DNA from: Bacteroidales bacterium
Lineage (GTDB): Bacteria; Bacteroidota; Bacteroidia; Bacteroidales; Marinilabiliaceae
Assembly (NCBI GenBank): GCA_015061285.1
Contig: SUWW01000003.1
Span: 124,001-188,000, forward strand
DNA length: 64,000 nucleotides
Direction of reading: 5' to 3'
In this document: in pieces, positions 1 through 10,830 of the stretch
Numbering within the stretch: position 1 is the stretch's first letter
Layout of the letters: every line of letters begins with the position of its first letter
Program-made: the position numbers and the translations under genes
Notes under the pieces: model-generated
Told to the model about the DNA's origin: nothing
Databases searched by the model: none
Seen by the model: only the letters and a program-made list of their open reading frames with translations

Positions 1-215
1 ATGGTAAACCAGAGTTGAAAGCAGCATATGTAGAGCAATCAATCTACGTAGGTGCACAGCAACTCGATGCTTTGGTAGCAATAAAGAGCAAGGAGGAACT
101 TATTGCGGATATTATTGCACTCTTGCAATCGCCTGTTAAGAATGTCGTTTCAGGTCTCCAAGGAAGTGCAGGAAATAAGATACATGGTATCTTAGAAACA
201 TTAAGTAACAAATAA
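1..215 (+). CDS. rplJ: 50S ribosomal protein L10, C-terminal fragment
   Basis: This is the 3' end of a gene that starts before the window. The open frame is entered at position 3 and gives about 70 residues ending in LETLSNK and a TAA stop. The stretch KAAYVEQSIYVGAQQLD and the following helix are typical of the C-terminal half of L10, the protein that anchors the L7/L12 stalk dimers to 23S rRNA. The C-terminal helix of L10 is the part that binds the L7/L12 N-termini. Position directly before rplL and rpoBC agrees with the conserved bacterial order rplJ-rplL-rpoB-rpoC. A TTG at 15 is in frame but is internal, not a start. Identification rests on both sequence and context. Confidence 0.93.
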   Translation, partial: GKPELKAAYVEQSIYVGAQQLDALVAIKSKEELIADIIALLQSPVKNVVSGLQGSAGNKIHGILETLSNK

Positions 216-245
216 TTAATTAGTAACAAATAATATTATAATAAA

Positions 246-620
246 ATGGCAGATATTAAGCAACTTGCAGAAGAGTTAGTAAATCTTACTGTAAAAGACG
301 TAAACGAACTCGCTAAAGTTCTCAAAGAGGAATACGGTATTGAACCAGCAGCAGCAGCAGTAGCAGTAGCAGCAGGTCCTGCAGCAGCAGGTGCAGCAGC
401 AGCTGAGCAGACTGAATTCGATGTTATTCTTAAGGACGCAGGTGCAGCTAAACTCGGTGTAGTAAAAGCTGTAAAAGAGAATGCAGGTCTTGGCTTGAAA
501 GAGGCTAAAGAACTCGTTGACAAAGCTCCAGTAGCTGTTAAGGAGAAACTTTCTAAGGCTGACGCTGAAGCACTCAAGGCAAAACTCGAAGAAGCCGGAG
601 CTACAGTTGAACTCAAGTAA
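246..620 (+). CDS. rplL: 50S ribosomal protein L7/L12
   Basis: A 124-residue stalk protein that recruits translational GTPases to the ribosome. The N-terminal dimerisation helices (about residues 1-33, [19 protein letters not shown]) are followed by an alanine-rich flexible hinge (about 37-56) and the globular C-terminal domain (about 57-124), with the conserved [15 protein letters not shown] helix that contacts EF-Tu and EF-G. Length is normal for the family. It lies 30 bp after rplJ and 99 bp before rpoB. A strong hairpin sits in the latter gap, so stalk protein can be made in excess of polymerase subunits, as known in other bacteria. The alanine-rich hinge makes the antisense strand look like a long Ala/Ser-rich frame; that frame is an artefact. 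Confidence 0.98.
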   Translation: MADIKQLAEELVNLTVKDVNELAKVLKEEYGIEPAAAAVAVAAGPAAAGAAAAEQTEFDVILKDAGAAKLGVVKAVKENAGLGLKEAKELVDKAPVAVKEKLSKADAEALKAKLEEAGATVELK

Positions 621-643
621 TTACGATCCAGTATAAGGATATG

Positions 644-681
644 GTTTGAAGTTGACCTATCAGGTCGGCTTCAAACTTTTC
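644..681 (+). terminator. rplL-rpoB intergenic attenuator hairpin
   Basis: Positions 644-657 pair with 663-676 in a continuous 14-bp stem (two G-U pairs) around the loop TATCA, followed by CTTTTCG. This is a good intrinsic terminator shape with a short T-run, placed 24 bp after rplL and 43 bp before rpoB. A partial terminator at exactly this place is known in E. coli, where it lowers rpoBC transcription relative to rplJL. The structure is seen here; the attenuating role is inferred by analogy. Confidence 0.75.
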
Positions 682-719
682 GTGTTTCTTGTTGTAAGTT
701 CAATTAATAAATTCTGTAA

Positions 720-3700
720 ATGATTGCAAATAAAGCCGCAAGGGTAAATTTTTCTTCATTGAAAAAGCCGTTGCCATTCAACGACTTCCTTGAAGTACAA
801 TTGAAGTCATTCCGCGAGTTGTTCCAACTGGGTACAACGGCTGAAGACCGCAAAAACGAGAAGTTGTACCAAGTATTTGTCGACAACTTCCCTATAAATG
901 ATACGAGAAATAATTTCGTTCTCGAGTTTTTGGATTATAGTATAGATCCGCCTCGCTATAGCATTCAAGAATGCTTGGAACAAGGATTGACTTATAGTGT
1001 TCCCTTGAAGGCAACTCTGAAACTTTCGTGCAACGATCCAGAGCACGAAGATTTCGATACCGTTGTTCAAGAGGTATATTTAGGCATGATTCCTTATATG
1101 ACTGAGAAAGGCAGTTTCGTTATTAACGGAGCTGAGCGAGTTGTAGTTTCTCAGTTGCACCGTTCGCCTGGCGTATTCTTTGGTCAGAGCGTTCATGCTA
1201 ATGGTACGAAGCTCTATTCGGCCAGAATCATACCTTTCAAAGGCTCTTGGATTGAATTTGCAACAGACATTAACAATGTTATGTATGCATACATAGACCG
1301 TAAGAAAAAACTTCCGGTAACAACTATGTTGCGTGCAATTGGATTCGAATCAGATAAAGATATCCTTGAGATATTTGGTCTTGCTGATGAGATAAAAGTT
1401 AGTAAGACAAGTTTGAAGAAATGTGTAGGTCGTAAATTGGCTGCACGTGTTCTCAAATCATGGGTTGAAGACTTCGTTGATGAAGATACGGGTGAAGTAG
1501 TTTCTATTGAACGTAATGAGACTATAGTAGATCGCGAAACTATTTTGCTTGATGAGCACGTAGATGCAATTCTTGACTCAGGTGCTAAGACAATTCTTTT
1601 GCACAAAGAGTCGCAGAATGTTGCAGATTATGCTATCATCTATAACTCACTACAAAAAGACCCATGCAACTCAGAGAAAGAGGCTGTAGTATATATCTAT
1701 CGTCAGTTGCGTAATGCAGATCCCCCCGATGAGGCTACTGCACGTGATGTCATAGATAAATTGTTCTTCTCTGATAAACGTTATGACCTCGGTGATGTAG
1801 GTCGCTACAGATTGAATCAGAAACTCAATCTTAATACAGATCTCTCTATTCGTGTGCTCACGAAGGAGGATATGATTGAAATTATCAAACATCTTATCGA
1901 GTTGCTCAACTCGAAAGCAGATGTTGACGATATAGACCACTTGAGCAACCGTCGTGTTAGAACTGTAGGTGAGCAACTTGCAAGTCAGTTCAGCGTTGGT
2001 TTGGCTCGTATGGCACGTACCATTCGTGAGAGAATGAACGTTCGCGATAACGAAGTCTTTACTCCTATTGACCTTATCAATAGCAAGACTTTGGCATCGG
2101 TAGTAAATAGCTTCTTCGCTATGAATGCCTTGTCGCAGTTCATGGATCAAACGAACCCACTTGCAGAAATCACACACAAACGCCGTATGTCGGCTCTCGG
2201 TCCTGGCGGTCTTTCTCGCGAAAGAGCAGGTTTCGAGGTGCGAGATGTGCACTATACTCACTATGGCCGTTTGTGTCCTATTGAGACTCCAGAAGGTCCA
2301 AACATTGGTTTGATTTCTTCGTTGACAATTTTTGCTAAGATTAACGACCTTGGTTTTGTTGAAACCCCTTATCGTAAAGTTGTTAATGGCAAAGTAGACC
2401 TTTCAGAAGAGGGATTGCAATATACCTCAGCAGAAGACGAAGAGCATAAGATAGTTGCTCAAGCAACAACACCAATGGACGATGAAGGTAACATTATTGC
2501 TGAGCGCGTTAATGCTCACCAAGATGCCGACTTCCCTGTAGTTGATAAATCTCAAGTTGACTTGATAGACGTTGCTGCTAACCAAATAGCATCAGTAGCA
2601 TCTTCACTTATTCCATTCTTGGAGCATGATGACGCTAACCGTGCATTGATGGGTGCAAACATGATGCGCCAGGCAGTTCCTATTTTGCGTCCTGAAGCTC
2701 CTATCGTTGGTACAGGTCTTGAAGAGCCTATCATCCGTTTCTCTCGTACACAAGTTACAGCAGAAAAGGATGGCGTTATCGACTATGTAGATGCAAATCG
2801 TATAGTAGTTCGTTATGATTATACTGATGACGAACGTTTTGTACGCTTTGATCCTGATACTAAGGAATATATACTTCCTAAATTTCAGAAGACGAACCAA
2901 AGTACCTCTATCGACCTCCAGCCAATCGTTAAGAGAGGTGAGCGCGTTGTAAAGGGCCAAGTTTTGACACAAGGTTACGCGTCGAACAATGGTGAACTTG
3001 CTTTGGGTCGTAACTTGAAAGTTGCGTTTATTCCATGGAAAGGATACAACTTCGAGGATGCTATTGTAATTTCTGAAAGAGTAGTTCGTGAAGATATATT
3101 CACCTCTGTTCATGTTGATGAATATTCCGTAGAAGTTCGTGATACTAAGCGTGGTATGGAAGAGTTAACTTCGGATATACCTAACGTAAGCGAAGATGCT
3201 ACGAAGGATCTCGACGAGAATGGTATAATTCGTATAGGTGCTCACGTTAAACCTGGTGATATACTTATTGGTAAGATTACACCTAAGGGTGAGAGTGATC
3301 CTACACCAGAAGAAAAACTTCTTCGTGCAATATTTGGTGATAAAGCAGGAGACGTAAAAGATGCATCGTTGAAAGCTACTCCATCGTTGAGCGGTGTCGT
3401 TATAGGTCGTCATCTATATACACGAATTATCAAGGATCGCAAGTCGCGTACCAGCGAGAAGACGATTCTTGCTACAATAGACGAAGAATTTGCTAAGAAT
3501 ACCAACGAGCTTCGTGATCGCTTGGTAGAGAAACTTGTGACATTAGTAAACGGAAAGACTTCGCAAGGAGTTAAGGATAATTACGGTGTTGAAGTTATAG
3601 CAAAGGGCGTTCGTTTTACACGTGCCATACTCAATGAGCTAAATTATCAAGATGTTAATCCTACAAAGTGGACATCAGATAAAGATAAGAACGACCTCAT

Positions 3701-4529
3701 TTATGCTGTTATTCATAACTATAGAATGAAGTATAAGGAGTTCGAGGCTATAGAGAAGCGCAAGAAGTATAACGCAACTATCGGTGATGAACTTCCTTCG
3801 GGAATCATGCAGATAGCAAAAGTATACATAGCTAAGAAACGTAAGATCCGTGTAGGTGACAAGATGGCAGGTCGTCACGGTAACAAAGGTATCGTGTCGC
3901 GTATTGTACGTTTGGAAGATATGCCATTCTTGGATGATGGAACGCCAGTAGATATTGTTCTTAACCCTATGGGTGTGCCTTCACGTATGAACTTGGGTCA
4001 GATTTATGAGACAATACTCGGTTGGGCAGGTCGTGAACTTGGTTTGAAGTTCGCAACGCCAGTATTCGATGGTGCATCGCTCGACGATATTACTGCATAC
4101 ACGCGTAAAGCAGGACTTCCAGATGTAGGACGTACATACCTATATGATGGCGGAACTGGCGAACGTTTCCACCAGCAAGCTACTGTAGGTGTTGTGTATA
4201 TGCTTAAACTTGGCCACATGGTTGATGATAAGATGCACGCGCGTTCAATCGGTCCATACTCACTTATTACGCAGCAGCCTCTTGGTGGTAAAGCACAATT
4301 TGGTGGTCAGCGTTTCGGAGAGATGGAGGTTTGGGCACTCGAAGCATTCGGTGCAGCCAACGTTTTGCAAGAAATACTTACTGTTAAGTCTGATGATGTT
4401 ATCGGCCGCGCTAAGGAATACGAGGCAATTGTAAAAGGCGATTTGATGCCTACACCAGGTATACCAGAATCGTTGAACGTACTTTTGCACGAAATGCGTG
4501 GTTTGGGTCTTAGCATCACCCTCGAGTAA
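720..4529 (+). CDS. rpoB: DNA-directed RNA polymerase subunit beta
   Basis: A 1269-residue beta subunit. The rifampicin-binding region reads [19 protein letters not shown] followed by [20 protein letters not shown]. By alignment with E. coli, D476, H486 and S491 correspond to D516, H526 and S531, all in the rifampicin-sensitive state. The active-centre segment [15 protein letters not shown] lies near residue 1045, and the C-terminus [14 protein letters not shown] is the usual clamp-binding end that meets beta-prime. The frame is uninterrupted. The ATG at 720 gives the normal start [20 protein letters not shown]. It is the third gene of the rplJ-rplL-rpoB-rpoC block and is separated from rpoC by 86 bp containing a hairpin. 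Confidence 0.98.
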   Translation: MIANKAARVNFSSLKKPLPFNDFLEVQLKSFRELFQLGTTAEDRKNEKLYQVFVDNFPINDTRNNFVLEFLDYSIDPPRYSIQECLEQGLTYSVPLKATLKLSCNDPEHEDFDTVVQEVYLGMIPYMTEKGSFVINGAERVVVSQLHRSPGVFFGQSVHANGTKLYSARIIPFKGSWIEFATDINNVMYAYIDRKKKLPVTTMLRAIGFESDKDILEIFGLADEIKVSKTSLKKCVGRKLAARVLKSWVEDFVDEDTGEVVSIERNETIVDRETILLDEHVDAILDSGAKTILLHKESQNVADYAIIYNSLQKDPCNSEKEAVVYIYRQLRNADPPDEATARDVIDKLFFSDKRYDLGDVGRYRLNQKLNLNTDLSIRVLTKEDMIEIIKHLIELLNSKADVDDIDHLSNRRVRTVGEQLASQFSVGLARMARTIRERMNVRDNEVFTPIDLINSKTLASVVNSFFAMNALSQFMDQTNPLAEITHKRRMSALGPGGLSRERAGFEVRDVHYTHYGRLCPIETPEGPNIGLISSLTIFAKINDLGFVETPYRKVVNGKVDLSEEGLQYTSAEDEEHKIVAQATTPMDDEGNIIAERVNAHQDADFPVVDKSQVDLIDVAANQIASVASSLIPFLEHDDANRALMGANMMRQAVPILRPEAPIVGTGLEEPIIRFSRTQVTAEKDGVIDYVDANRIVVRYDYTDDERFVRFDPDTKEYILPKFQKTNQSTSIDLQPIVKRGERVVKGQVLTQGYASNNGELALGRNLKVAFIPWKGYNFEDAIVISERVVREDIFTSVHVDEYSVEVRDTKRGMEELTSDIPNVSEDATKDLDENGIIRIGAHVKPGDILIGKITPKGESDPTPEEKLLRAIFGDKAGDVKDASLKATPSLSGVVIGRHLYTRIIKDRKSRTSEKTILATIDEEFAKNTNELRDRLVEKLVTLVNGKTSQGVKDNYGVEVIAKGVRFTRAILNELNYQDVNPTKWTSDKDKNDLIYAVIHNYRMKYKEFEAIEKRKKYNATIGDELPSGIMQIAKVYIAKKRKIRVGDKMAGRHGNKGIVSRIVRLEDMPFLDDGTPVDIVLNPMGVPSRMNLGQIYETILGWAGRELGLKFATPVFDGASLDDITAYTRKAGLPDVGRTYLYDGGTGERFHQQATVGVVYMLKLGHMVDDKMHARSIGPYSLITQQPLGGKAQFGGQRFGEMEVWALEAFGAANVLQEILTVKSDDVIGRAKEYEAIVKGDLMPTPGIPESLNVLLHEMRGLGLSITLE

Positions 4530-4538
4530 AATAGTTAT

Positions 4539-4567
4539 GTGAGGTGCGATGAATAGTCGCATCTCAC
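4539..4567 (+). other. hairpin in the rpoB-rpoC gap
   Basis: Positions 4539-4549 (GTGAGGTGCGA) pair with 4557-4567 (TCGCATCTCAC), 11 bp with one G-U pair and a 7-nt loop. No T-run follows, so it is unlikely to be an intrinsic terminator. An RNase processing site or an mRNA-stabilising structure between the two polymerase cistrons would fit. The stem is directly visible; the role is not known. Confidence 0.5.
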
Positions 4568-4615
4568 TATTAATAATCTCATAGAGATAAGAAACAAAAA
4601 TAACTCTCTACTAAT

Positions 4616-7600
4616 ATGGCATTAAGAAGAGATCAAAAGAATAAAGGCAACTTTTCAAAGATTTCGATAGGTTTAGCATCGCCCGAAGAAATACTTGAGA
4701 TGTCGAGTGGTGAGGTTTTGAAGCCCGAAACCATAAACTATCGTACATATAAACCGGAGCGTGATGGCTTGTTCTGTGAGCGCATTTTTGGCCCGGTTAA
4801 AGATTATGAATGCCACTGTGGAAAATATAAACGTATTCGTTATCGCGGCATTGTCTGCGACCGATGCGGTGTAGAAGTAACCGAGAAGAAGGTACGTCGC
4901 GAGCGTATGGGTCACATCTCACTTGTTGTGCCTGTTGCTCACATCTGGTACTTCCGTTCGTTACCAAACAAAATTGGATATTTGTTAGGCTTGCCAACAA
5001 AGAAGGTTGATGCTATTGTATACTATGAACGTTACGTAGTTATTCAACCTGGTGTGAAAGAGGCTGATGGCGTTCAGGCACTCGACTTCCTTACGGAAGA
5101 AGAGTATTTGGCAATAATGGATACTCTTCCAAAAGAGAACCAATATCTTGCCGATGATGATCCTAATAAGTTCATCGCAAAAATGGGTGCTGAAGCTTTG
5201 GAAATGCTTCTTGCTCGCTTAAATCTTGACGAGCTTTCATACGAACTCCGCGACAAGGCAAACAAAGAGACTTCTCAAATGCGTAAAAACGACGCATTGA
5301 AGCGTTTGCAAGTTGTTGAGGCTTTCCGCGAATCGCACGGAAGAAACAAGCCTGAATGGATGATTATGAAGGTTATTCCTGTAACTCCTCCAGAGTTGCG
5401 TCCGCTCGTTCCATTGGACGGTGGTCGTTTCGCTACTTCGGACTTGAATGACCTCTATCGTCGTGTAATTATACGTAATAACCGTTTGAAGAGACTTATT
5501 GAGATTAAGGCTCCTGAAGTTATTCTCCGTAACGAGAAACGTATGCTTCAAGAGGCAGTTGACTCACTTCTCGATAACTCACGTAAGTCGAACGCTGTTA
5601 AGACCGATTCGAACCGCGCTTTGAAGTCTTTGAGCGATAGCCTCAAGGGTAAGCAAGGTCGTTTCCGTCAGAACTTGCTCGGTAAACGTGTTGACTACTC
5701 TGCGCGTTCGGTTATTGTCGTTGGTCCAGAACTTAAGATTCATGAGTGCGGTTTGCCTAAATATATGGCAGCCGAGCTATATAAACCGTTCATCATACGT
5801 AAACTCATTGAGCGTGGTATAGTTAAGACGGTTAAGTCGGCTAAGAAGATTGTCGACAAGAAGGCGCCAGTAGTATGGGATATTCTCGAAAATGTTATGA
5901 AGAACCACCCAATACTGCTGAACCGTGCCCCGACGCTTCACCGTCTTGGTATTCAGGCATTCCAACCTAAGATGATCGAGGGTAAAGCAATCCAACTTCA
6001 CCCACTCTCTTGTTCGGCATTCAACGCCGACTTCGATGGTGACCAGATGGCTGTGCACCTCCCACTTGGCAATGCTGCCGTTTTGGAGGCTCAGTTGTTG
6101 ATGCTTGCGTCGCAGAACATTCTTAACCCAGCCAATGGTGCTCCTATCGCCGTTCCTTCACAGGATATGGTTCTTGGTTTGTATTACATAACCAAGGAAC
6201 GCGCAGGCGCTAAGGGCGAAGGTCTCATCTTCTACTCTCCAGAAGAGGCTGAAATTGCATACAACGAGAAACGTGTCGACCTTCACGCAAAAGTTAAGGT
6301 ACGTACGTATGACTTGAATAAAGATGGTGAACTCACGCTACAACTTATCGATACTACCGTAGGTCGTATCTTGTTCAACAACGTTGTTCCGCGTGAAGTA
6401 GGCTTCATCAACAGATTGGTAACTAAGAAATCTCTTCGTGATATTATTAGCCAAGTTCAGAAAGCTTGCGGTATGCCTCGCACAGGCGAGTTCCTCGATG
6501 CTATTAAGAATCTTGGTTATCGTATGGCGTTCGAAGGTGGTCTTTCGTTTAGCCTTGCCGATGTGATTATTCCTGAAGAGAAGAAGACGCTCGTTGATTC
6601 GGGTTATCAAGAGGTTGCCGATGTTATGAATAACTATAACATGGGTTTCATCACCAACAACGAACGATACAACCAGATAATTGATATTTGGACACACGTA
6701 AACGCTACATTGACCGACATTCTTATGAAGCAGTTGAGTAGCGACCGTCAGGGCTTCAACTCAGTATACATGATGCTTGACTCTGGTGCGCGTGGTTCTA
6801 AGGAGCAGATTCGTCAGCTTTGCGGTATGCGTGGTTTGATGGCTAAGCCTCAGAAATCTGGTGCTGAAGGTCCTCAAATTATTGAGAACCCAATTCTTGC
6901 AAACTTCAAGGAAGGTCTTTCGGTGTTGGAGTACTTTATCTCTACTCACGGTGCTCGTAAAGGTCTTGCCGATACCGCATTGAAGACAGCCGATGCAGGT
7001 TACTTGACACGTCGTCTTGTTGATGTATCTAACGATGTCATCATTACCAGCGAGGACTGTGGCACACTTCGAGGTCTTGAATGTACAGCCGTTAAGAATG
7101 GTGAAGATGTTGTGGCTACGCTCTACGAGAGAATTCTCGGTCGCGTTTCGGTTCACGATGTACAACACCCTGTTACTGGCGAAATCATTGTTCACGCAGG
7201 AGAAGAGATTACCGAAGCAAAAGCTCAGGCAATTGAAGATTCACCAATCGAAATGGTAGAAATACGTTCGGTACTTACTTGTGAGTCGAAGAAAGGCGTT
7301 TGTGCTAAGTGCTATGGACGTAACCTTGCAACAGGTCGTATGGTACATATCGGTGAGGCTGTTGGTGTTATTGCAGCACAGTCGATCGGTGAGCCAGGTA
7401 CACAGCTTACTCTTCGTACATTCCACGTTGGTGGTACTGCATCTAACGTATCTACTCAGAATAGCCTCGAAGCTAAATATGATGGTATCGTAGAAATTGA
7501 GGAGTTGCGTAGCGTTCCTTATACTACTGAGAACGGTGAGAATGTCGACGTTGTAGTAAGCCGTTTGGCAGAACTCCACTTGATAGATAAGAACACTAAG

Positions 7601-8878
7601 ATTCAACTTGTGAACCACCCGATTCCTTACGCATCTAAGCTCTTTGTGAAGAACGGACAGGAAATTACCAAGGGTACGAAGATTTGTGAATGGGATCCAT
7701 ACAATGCTCCTATCATTACCGAGAAGAGCGGTAGAGTACAATTCGATAACATGATCGAAGGTGTTACCTACAAAGAGGAATCCGATGAGCAGACAGGTTT
7801 CAAGGAAAAGATTATCATACAAAGTACAGACAAGACGAAGTCTCCTGCATTGCGAATTGTTGCTTCAAATGGCGACCTTATCAAGAGCTACAACTTGCCA
7901 GTAGGTGCACACCTCTCAGTTGAGGATAACACTGAAATCAAGCAAGGTGAAACTATCGCTAAGACTCCACGTAATTCAAGTAAAGCAGGTGATATTACCG
8001 GTGGTCTTCCTCGTGTTACCGAACTCTTCGAGGCTCGTAACCCAAGCAATCCTGCTGTGGTTTCGGAAATCGATGGTACTGTTAACTATGGTAAGATTAA
8101 GCGTGGTAACCAAGAGATTATCGTAACCTCTAAGACAGGCGAACAAAAACGTTACCTCGTACCATTGTCAAAGCAGATTTTGGTTCAGGAAGAGGATTAT
8201 GTACGTTCTGGTACTCCACTCTCCGATGGTGCTATTACGCCTTCAGATATTCTTGCAATTCAAGGTCCTACCAAGGTTCAAGATTACATTGTAAACCAAG
8301 TACAAGACGTTTACCGTCTGCAAGGTGTGAAGATTAACGATAAGCACTTCGAGATTATTGTGCGTCAGATGATGCGCAAAGTTGAGATTGCAGATCCGGG
8401 CGACACCAAGTTCCTCGAAAAAGAGGTTGTCGATAAGATTGACTTCATGGAAGAAAACGACTCACTCTGGGGCAAGAAGTATATTATCGATGCAGGCGAT
8501 TCAACAACGTTGAAGGCTGGTCAGATAGTTACCGCTCGCCGTTTGAGAGACGAGAATTCGCAGTTGAAGCGTAAAGACCTTAAACTTGTTGAAGCACGCG
8601 ATGCTATTGCAGCTACTTCAACTCAGATACTTCAAGGTATTACGCGTGCAGCACTTCAAACAAAGAGCTTTATGTCGGCTGCATCGTTCCAGGAAACCAC
8701 CAAAGTGCTCAACGAAGCTGCTATCCGCGGTAAAGTTGACTATCTTGAAGGACTCAAGGAAAACGTTATCTGTGGTCATCTTATCCCAGCAGGTACCGGT
8801 ACTCGTGGTTTGGGCGACGATATTGTTGGTTCGAAGGAAGACTTCGAGGCTATGTCGGTAACCCATGAGCAGTATTAA
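4616..8878 (+). CDS. rpoC: DNA-directed RNA polymerase subunit beta'
   Basis: A 1420-residue beta-prime subunit. The N-terminal zinc-binding region contains [20 protein letters not shown] (about residues 66-85). The catalytic magnesium-binding loop [15 protein letters not shown] is present, with D472, D474 and D476 as the metal ligands. The second zinc site is seen around [13 protein letters not shown], and the bridge-helix/trigger-loop region follows the expected order. The C-terminus ends in [13 protein letters not shown] and TAA. Length is in the range seen for Bacteroidota. It ends the RNA polymerase operon; a palindromic hairpin lies 27 bp downstream, before the next co-directional gene. 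Confidence 0.98.
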   Translation: MALRRDQKNKGNFSKISIGLASPEEILEMSSGEVLKPETINYRTYKPERDGLFCERIFGPVKDYECHCGKYKRIRYRGIVCDRCGVEVTEKKVRRERMGHISLVVPVAHIWYFRSLPNKIGYLLGLPTKKVDAIVYYERYVVIQPGVKEADGVQALDFLTEEEYLAIMDTLPKENQYLADDDPNKFIAKMGAEALEMLLARLNLDELSYELRDKANKETSQMRKNDALKRLQVVEAFRESHGRNKPEWMIMKVIPVTPPELRPLVPLDGGRFATSDLNDLYRRVIIRNNRLKRLIEIKAPEVILRNEKRMLQEAVDSLLDNSRKSNAVKTDSNRALKSLSDSLKGKQGRFRQNLLGKRVDYSARSVIVVGPELKIHECGLPKYMAAELYKPFIIRKLIERGIVKTVKSAKKIVDKKAPVVWDILENVMKNHPILLNRAPTLHRLGIQAFQPKMIEGKAIQLHPLSCSAFNADFDGDQMAVHLPLGNAAVLEAQLLMLASQNILNPANGAPIAVPSQDMVLGLYYITKERAGAKGEGLIFYSPEEAEIAYNEKRVDLHAKVKVRTYDLNKDGELTLQLIDTTVGRILFNNVVPREVGFINRLVTKKSLRDIISQVQKACGMPRTGEFLDAIKNLGYRMAFEGGLSFSLADVIIPEEKKTLVDSGYQEVADVMNNYNMGFITNNERYNQIIDIWTHVNATLTDILMKQLSSDRQGFNSVYMMLDSGARGSKEQIRQLCGMRGLMAKPQKSGAEGPQIIENPILANFKEGLSVLEYFISTHGARKGLADTALKTADAGYLTRRLVDVSNDVIITSEDCGTLRGLECTAVKNGEDVVATLYERILGRVSVHDVQHPVTGEIIVHAGEEITEAKAQAIEDSPIEMVEIRSVLTCESKKGVCAKCYGRNLATGRMVHIGEAVGVIAAQSIGEPGTQLTLRTFHVGGTASNVSTQNSLEAKYDGIVEIEELRSVPYTTENGENVDVVVSRLAELHLIDKNTKIQLVNHPIPYASKLFVKNGQEITKGTKICEWDPYNAPIITEKSGRVQFDNMIEGVTYKEESDEQTGFKEKIIIQSTDKTKSPALRIVASNGDLIKSYNLPVGAHLSVEDNTEIKQGETIAKTPRNSSKAGDITGGLPRVTELFEARNPSNPAVVSEIDGTVNYGKIKRGNQEIIVTSKTGEQKRYLVPLSKQILVQEEDYVRSGTPLSDGAITPSDILAIQGPTKVQDYIVNQVQDVYRLQGVKINDKHFEIIVRQMMRKVEIADPGDTKFLEKEVVDKIDFMEENDSLWGKKYIIDAGDSTTLKAGQIVTARRLRDENSQLKRKDLKLVEARDAIAATSTQILQGITRAALQTKSFMSAASFQETTKVLNEAAIRGKVDYLEGLKENVICGHLIPAGTGTRGLGDDIVGSKEDFEAMSVTHEQY

Positions 8879-8904
8879 TAGTTAATACAGAAAACCTAAT
8901 AATA

Positions 8905-8940
8905 GTGGGGGAGTGTGGAATTCTACATTCCCCCATTTTC
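8905..8940 (+). terminator. palindromic hairpin after rpoC
   Basis: Positions 8905-8920 and 8921-8936 form a 32-nt palindrome: all 16 facing pairs can form, three of them G-U, including five consecutive G-C pairs. The centre is GAATTC. It is followed by TTTTC. It lies 27 bp after the rpoC stop and only 12 bp before the likely ATG of the DUF3467 gene. It looks like the terminator of the rpoBC operon. Because the T-run is short, some read-through into the next genes is possible. Confidence 0.75.
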
Positions 8941-8948
8941 TAATAAAT

Positions 8949-9257
8949 ATGACTATGGACGAGAAACAAAAAGTAAATATTAATCTGCCGCAAGATGTAG
9001 CAGAAGGTCAATATGCTAACTTGGCTATAATATCACACTCATCAAGCGAATTTGTAATCGATTTTGTGCGTATGATGCCTAATGTTCAGACAGCAAACGT
9101 GAAATCGAGAATCATACTAACTCCCGAACATGCATTGCGATTGCTTGGCGCACTTGGAGAGAATATAGAGCGTTACGAGAAGGAATTTGGACCAATAAAA
9201 TCGAACAATCAACCTATGCCACCGATTGGCTTCACTGGCACAAAAGGCAATGCATAA
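8949..9257 (+). CDS. DUF3467 family protein
   Basis: A 102-residue soluble protein of the DUF3467 family, typically found directly downstream of rpoC in Bacteroidales. The core NLPQDVAEGQYANLAIISHS, the central FVIDFVRMMPN segment and TPEHALRLLGALGENIERYE are the recognised family pattern; no catalytic residues are evident and the molecular function is unknown. The frame is open from 8913, but that start would lie inside the rpoC terminator hairpin, and the encoded extra residues (MWNSTFPHF) are not family-like. I choose the ATG at 8949; the ATG at 8955 (MDEKQK) is an alternative. The acyltransferase gene starts 9 bp after the stop, so the two are probably co-transcribed. Confidence 0.85.
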   Translation: MTMDEKQKVNINLPQDVAEGQYANLAIISHSSSEFVIDFVRMMPNVQTANVKSRIILTPEHALRLLGALGENIERYEKEFGPIKSNNQPMPPIGFTGTKGNA

Positions 9258-9266
9258 ACCATTACG

Positions 9267-10163
9267 ATGTTGAAAAATATTCTACATAAAATAGCTCGTG
9301 GAATAGTCTTCGCTATTTCGAGTTTGCCAATGTGTGTGCACTATTTTGTTGCCGACATTATTTATTTTGTAATGTATCGTGTAGTGCGCTATCGTCGTGC
9401 TGTCGTTCGTGGCAATTTGCTTATTGTATTTCCCGAAAAGACAGATGAAGAACGCAAGGCTATTGAAAAGCGTTTCTATAAACATTTTTCCGACTACATT
9501 GTTGAGACACTAAAGAACTTTACTATTAGTCGCGAGGAACTTCTGAAACGTATGGTCATTGTGAACAAAGATGAGATAAACGAGCAGATACTTCGTAAAG
9601 GGAAAAGTGTGTTTGTGTATGCTGCACATTTTGGCAATTGGGAATGGTTTACCGTTTGGCCATATATTCTCGAAGCCGAAATACATACATTCTATAAGAA
9701 ACAGCGAAATAAATTTGTGAATGACCTCACCGTGTACGGTCGTGAACGAACTGGTGTTACAGCGGTTCCTTCTGCCAATGGCTATCGCCACATGGTGGAG
9801 TGTAAGCAGAAAGGCAAGACCACATTTACGTTGATTATTGCCGACCAATCGCCTAAGCCTACATCGTCGAAGTTGTGGATTAACTTCTTTGGTCGTGAAA
9901 CAGCATTCCTTGGTGGTCCTGAGACTATTGCGCGCAAACTTGATTTGGCTCTTCTCTATCCCTCGGTTGTTGGTTATAAACGTGGCTATTACCAGGTTAA
10001 ACTCGTTCCTATTGCGATAAATCCTAAAGAAGTTGATGCTAAAGAACTTGTTCGTCGTTTTGCTGCATTGCTCGAAGATGACATTCGCAACTATCCTGAG
10101 CTATGGTTATGGTCGCATCGTCGATGGAAACTCAAACGAGAAGATTTTCCTGATGATAAATAG
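9267..10163 (+). CDS. LpxL/HtrB-like lipid A acyltransferase
   Basis: A 298-residue inner-membrane acyltransferase of the LpxL/LpxM (HtrB) family, which adds secondary acyl chains to lipid A using acyl-ACP. The catalytic HX4(D/E) motif is seen as AAHFGNWEW, with H121 and E126. Further family blocks are the Tyr/Lys-rich YKKQRN segment after it, the IADQSPK block near residue 190 and FFGRETAFLGGPETIARK near 210. The N-terminus has one hydrophobic segment (about 12-35). Length is typical. It sits between the DUF3467 gene and a LuxR-type regulator with 9-bp and 5-bp gaps, so an operon is likely. The exact acyl position on lipid A cannot be told from sequence. Confidence 0.88.
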   Translation: MLKNILHKIARGIVFAISSLPMCVHYFVADIIYFVMYRVVRYRRAVVRGNLLIVFPEKTDEERKAIEKRFYKHFSDYIVETLKNFTISREELLKRMVIVNKDEINEQILRKGKSVFVYAAHFGNWEWFTVWPYILEAEIHTFYKKQRNKFVNDLTVYGRERTGVTAVPSANGYRHMVECKQKGKTTFTLIIADQSPKPTSSKLWINFFGRETAFLGGPETIARKLDLALLYPSVVGYKRGYYQVKLVPIAINPKEVDAKELVRRFAALLEDDIRNYPELWLWSHRRWKLKREDFPDDK

Positions 10164-10168
10164 ACAGA

Positions 10169-10750
10169 ATGGACGAAAAGCCAGAAATAGCAATCATTGA
10201 TGTCAATGGACTTGAAGCCTTTGGCATGGCGCAACTTCTGAAAGAGTTTGCGCCTATGGCTGAAGTGCGTATATTCGACTCTTTTGCGCGTTTGATGGAC
10301 GATACGCCCGACTTGTATGTGCACTATTTTGTGTCGATGCAGATTGCTGTCGAGCATTCGCAATTTTTCATCGACCGCAAGCGAAAGACTATGGTCTTAG
10401 CTAATGGCATGCCCAAAACTTCGCAGTGGAACGATTGGCATATTATAGATGTGTGCCAGAGTAAGCAGTTGATAATAAAGAGTTTGGTGCAGCTCTATTC
10501 TGGTCATCACAGAGCGGCTAATGAGCCATCGAAGCCAGTGCAACAGCTGCTCTCGGTTCGCGAAATGGAAGTTCTTGCTTTGGTGGTTAAGGGGCTGATA
10601 AATAAGCAAATAGCAGATAAACTTAGCATAGGTACGACTACTGTTATTGCTCATCGACGCAACATAGCTCGCAAAATAGGTATGAAAAGTGTTTCGAGTT
10701 GGACCGTCTTTGCCATAGCCAATGGAATAGTGGAGGCTAATGATATTTAG
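10169..10750 (+). CDS. LuxR-type regulator with degenerate receiver domain
   Basis: A 193-residue transcription factor. The C-terminal part (about 128-190) is a LuxR/GerE helix-turn-helix: LSVREMEVLALVVKGLINKQ, IADKLSIGTTTVIAHRRNI, ARKIGMKS. The N-terminal part resembles a response-regulator receiver (IAIIDVNGLEAFGMAQLLKE) but has lost its acidic pocket: only one Asp is found where a pair is expected, and the usual phospho-acceptor strand is replaced by PDLYVHYFVSMQ without Asp. It is therefore probably not switched by phosphorylation. No histidine kinase is nearby. It begins 5 bp after the LpxL-like gene, which suggests co-transcription and possibly a role in envelope regulation; that role is inference. 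Confidence 0.8.
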   Translation: MDEKPEIAIIDVNGLEAFGMAQLLKEFAPMAEVRIFDSFARLMDDTPDLYVHYFVSMQIAVEHSQFFIDRKRKTMVLANGMPKTSQWNDWHIIDVCQSKQLIIKSLVQLYSGHHRAANEPSKPVQQLLSVREMEVLALVVKGLINKQIADKLSIGTTTVIAHRRNIARKIGMKSVSSWTVFAIANGIVEANDI

Positions 10751-10781
10751 ATTATTTATGGCGTATTCATATACCAAACAG

Positions 10782-10809
10782 AGAGCGACCCATAAGGCCG
10801 CTCTTTTTA
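10782..10809. terminator. bidirectional terminator between luxR-like gene and pseudouridine synthase gene
   Basis: AGAGCG (10782-10787) pairs with CGCTCT (10799-10804). After one mismatch, two more C-G pairs extend the stem, and TTTTTAT follows on the plus strand. It terminates the operon ending at 10750. The gene on the other strand ends at 10831, so the same hairpin may serve that transcript too, although its T-tract on that side is poor. Confidence 0.75.
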
Positions 10810-10830
10810 TTTATAAGCCTAACTTCTTGC

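Noticed and set aside
236-616. Long Ala/Ser-rich frame antisense to rplL
   Set aside because: It is the shadow of the alanine-rich hinge and codon bias of rplL; it has no independent start context and resembles no protein.
8913-8948. N-terminal extension of the DUF3467 protein from 8913
   Set aside because: The extra codons lie inside the rpoC terminator palindrome and encode non-family sequence; the start at 8949 fits better.
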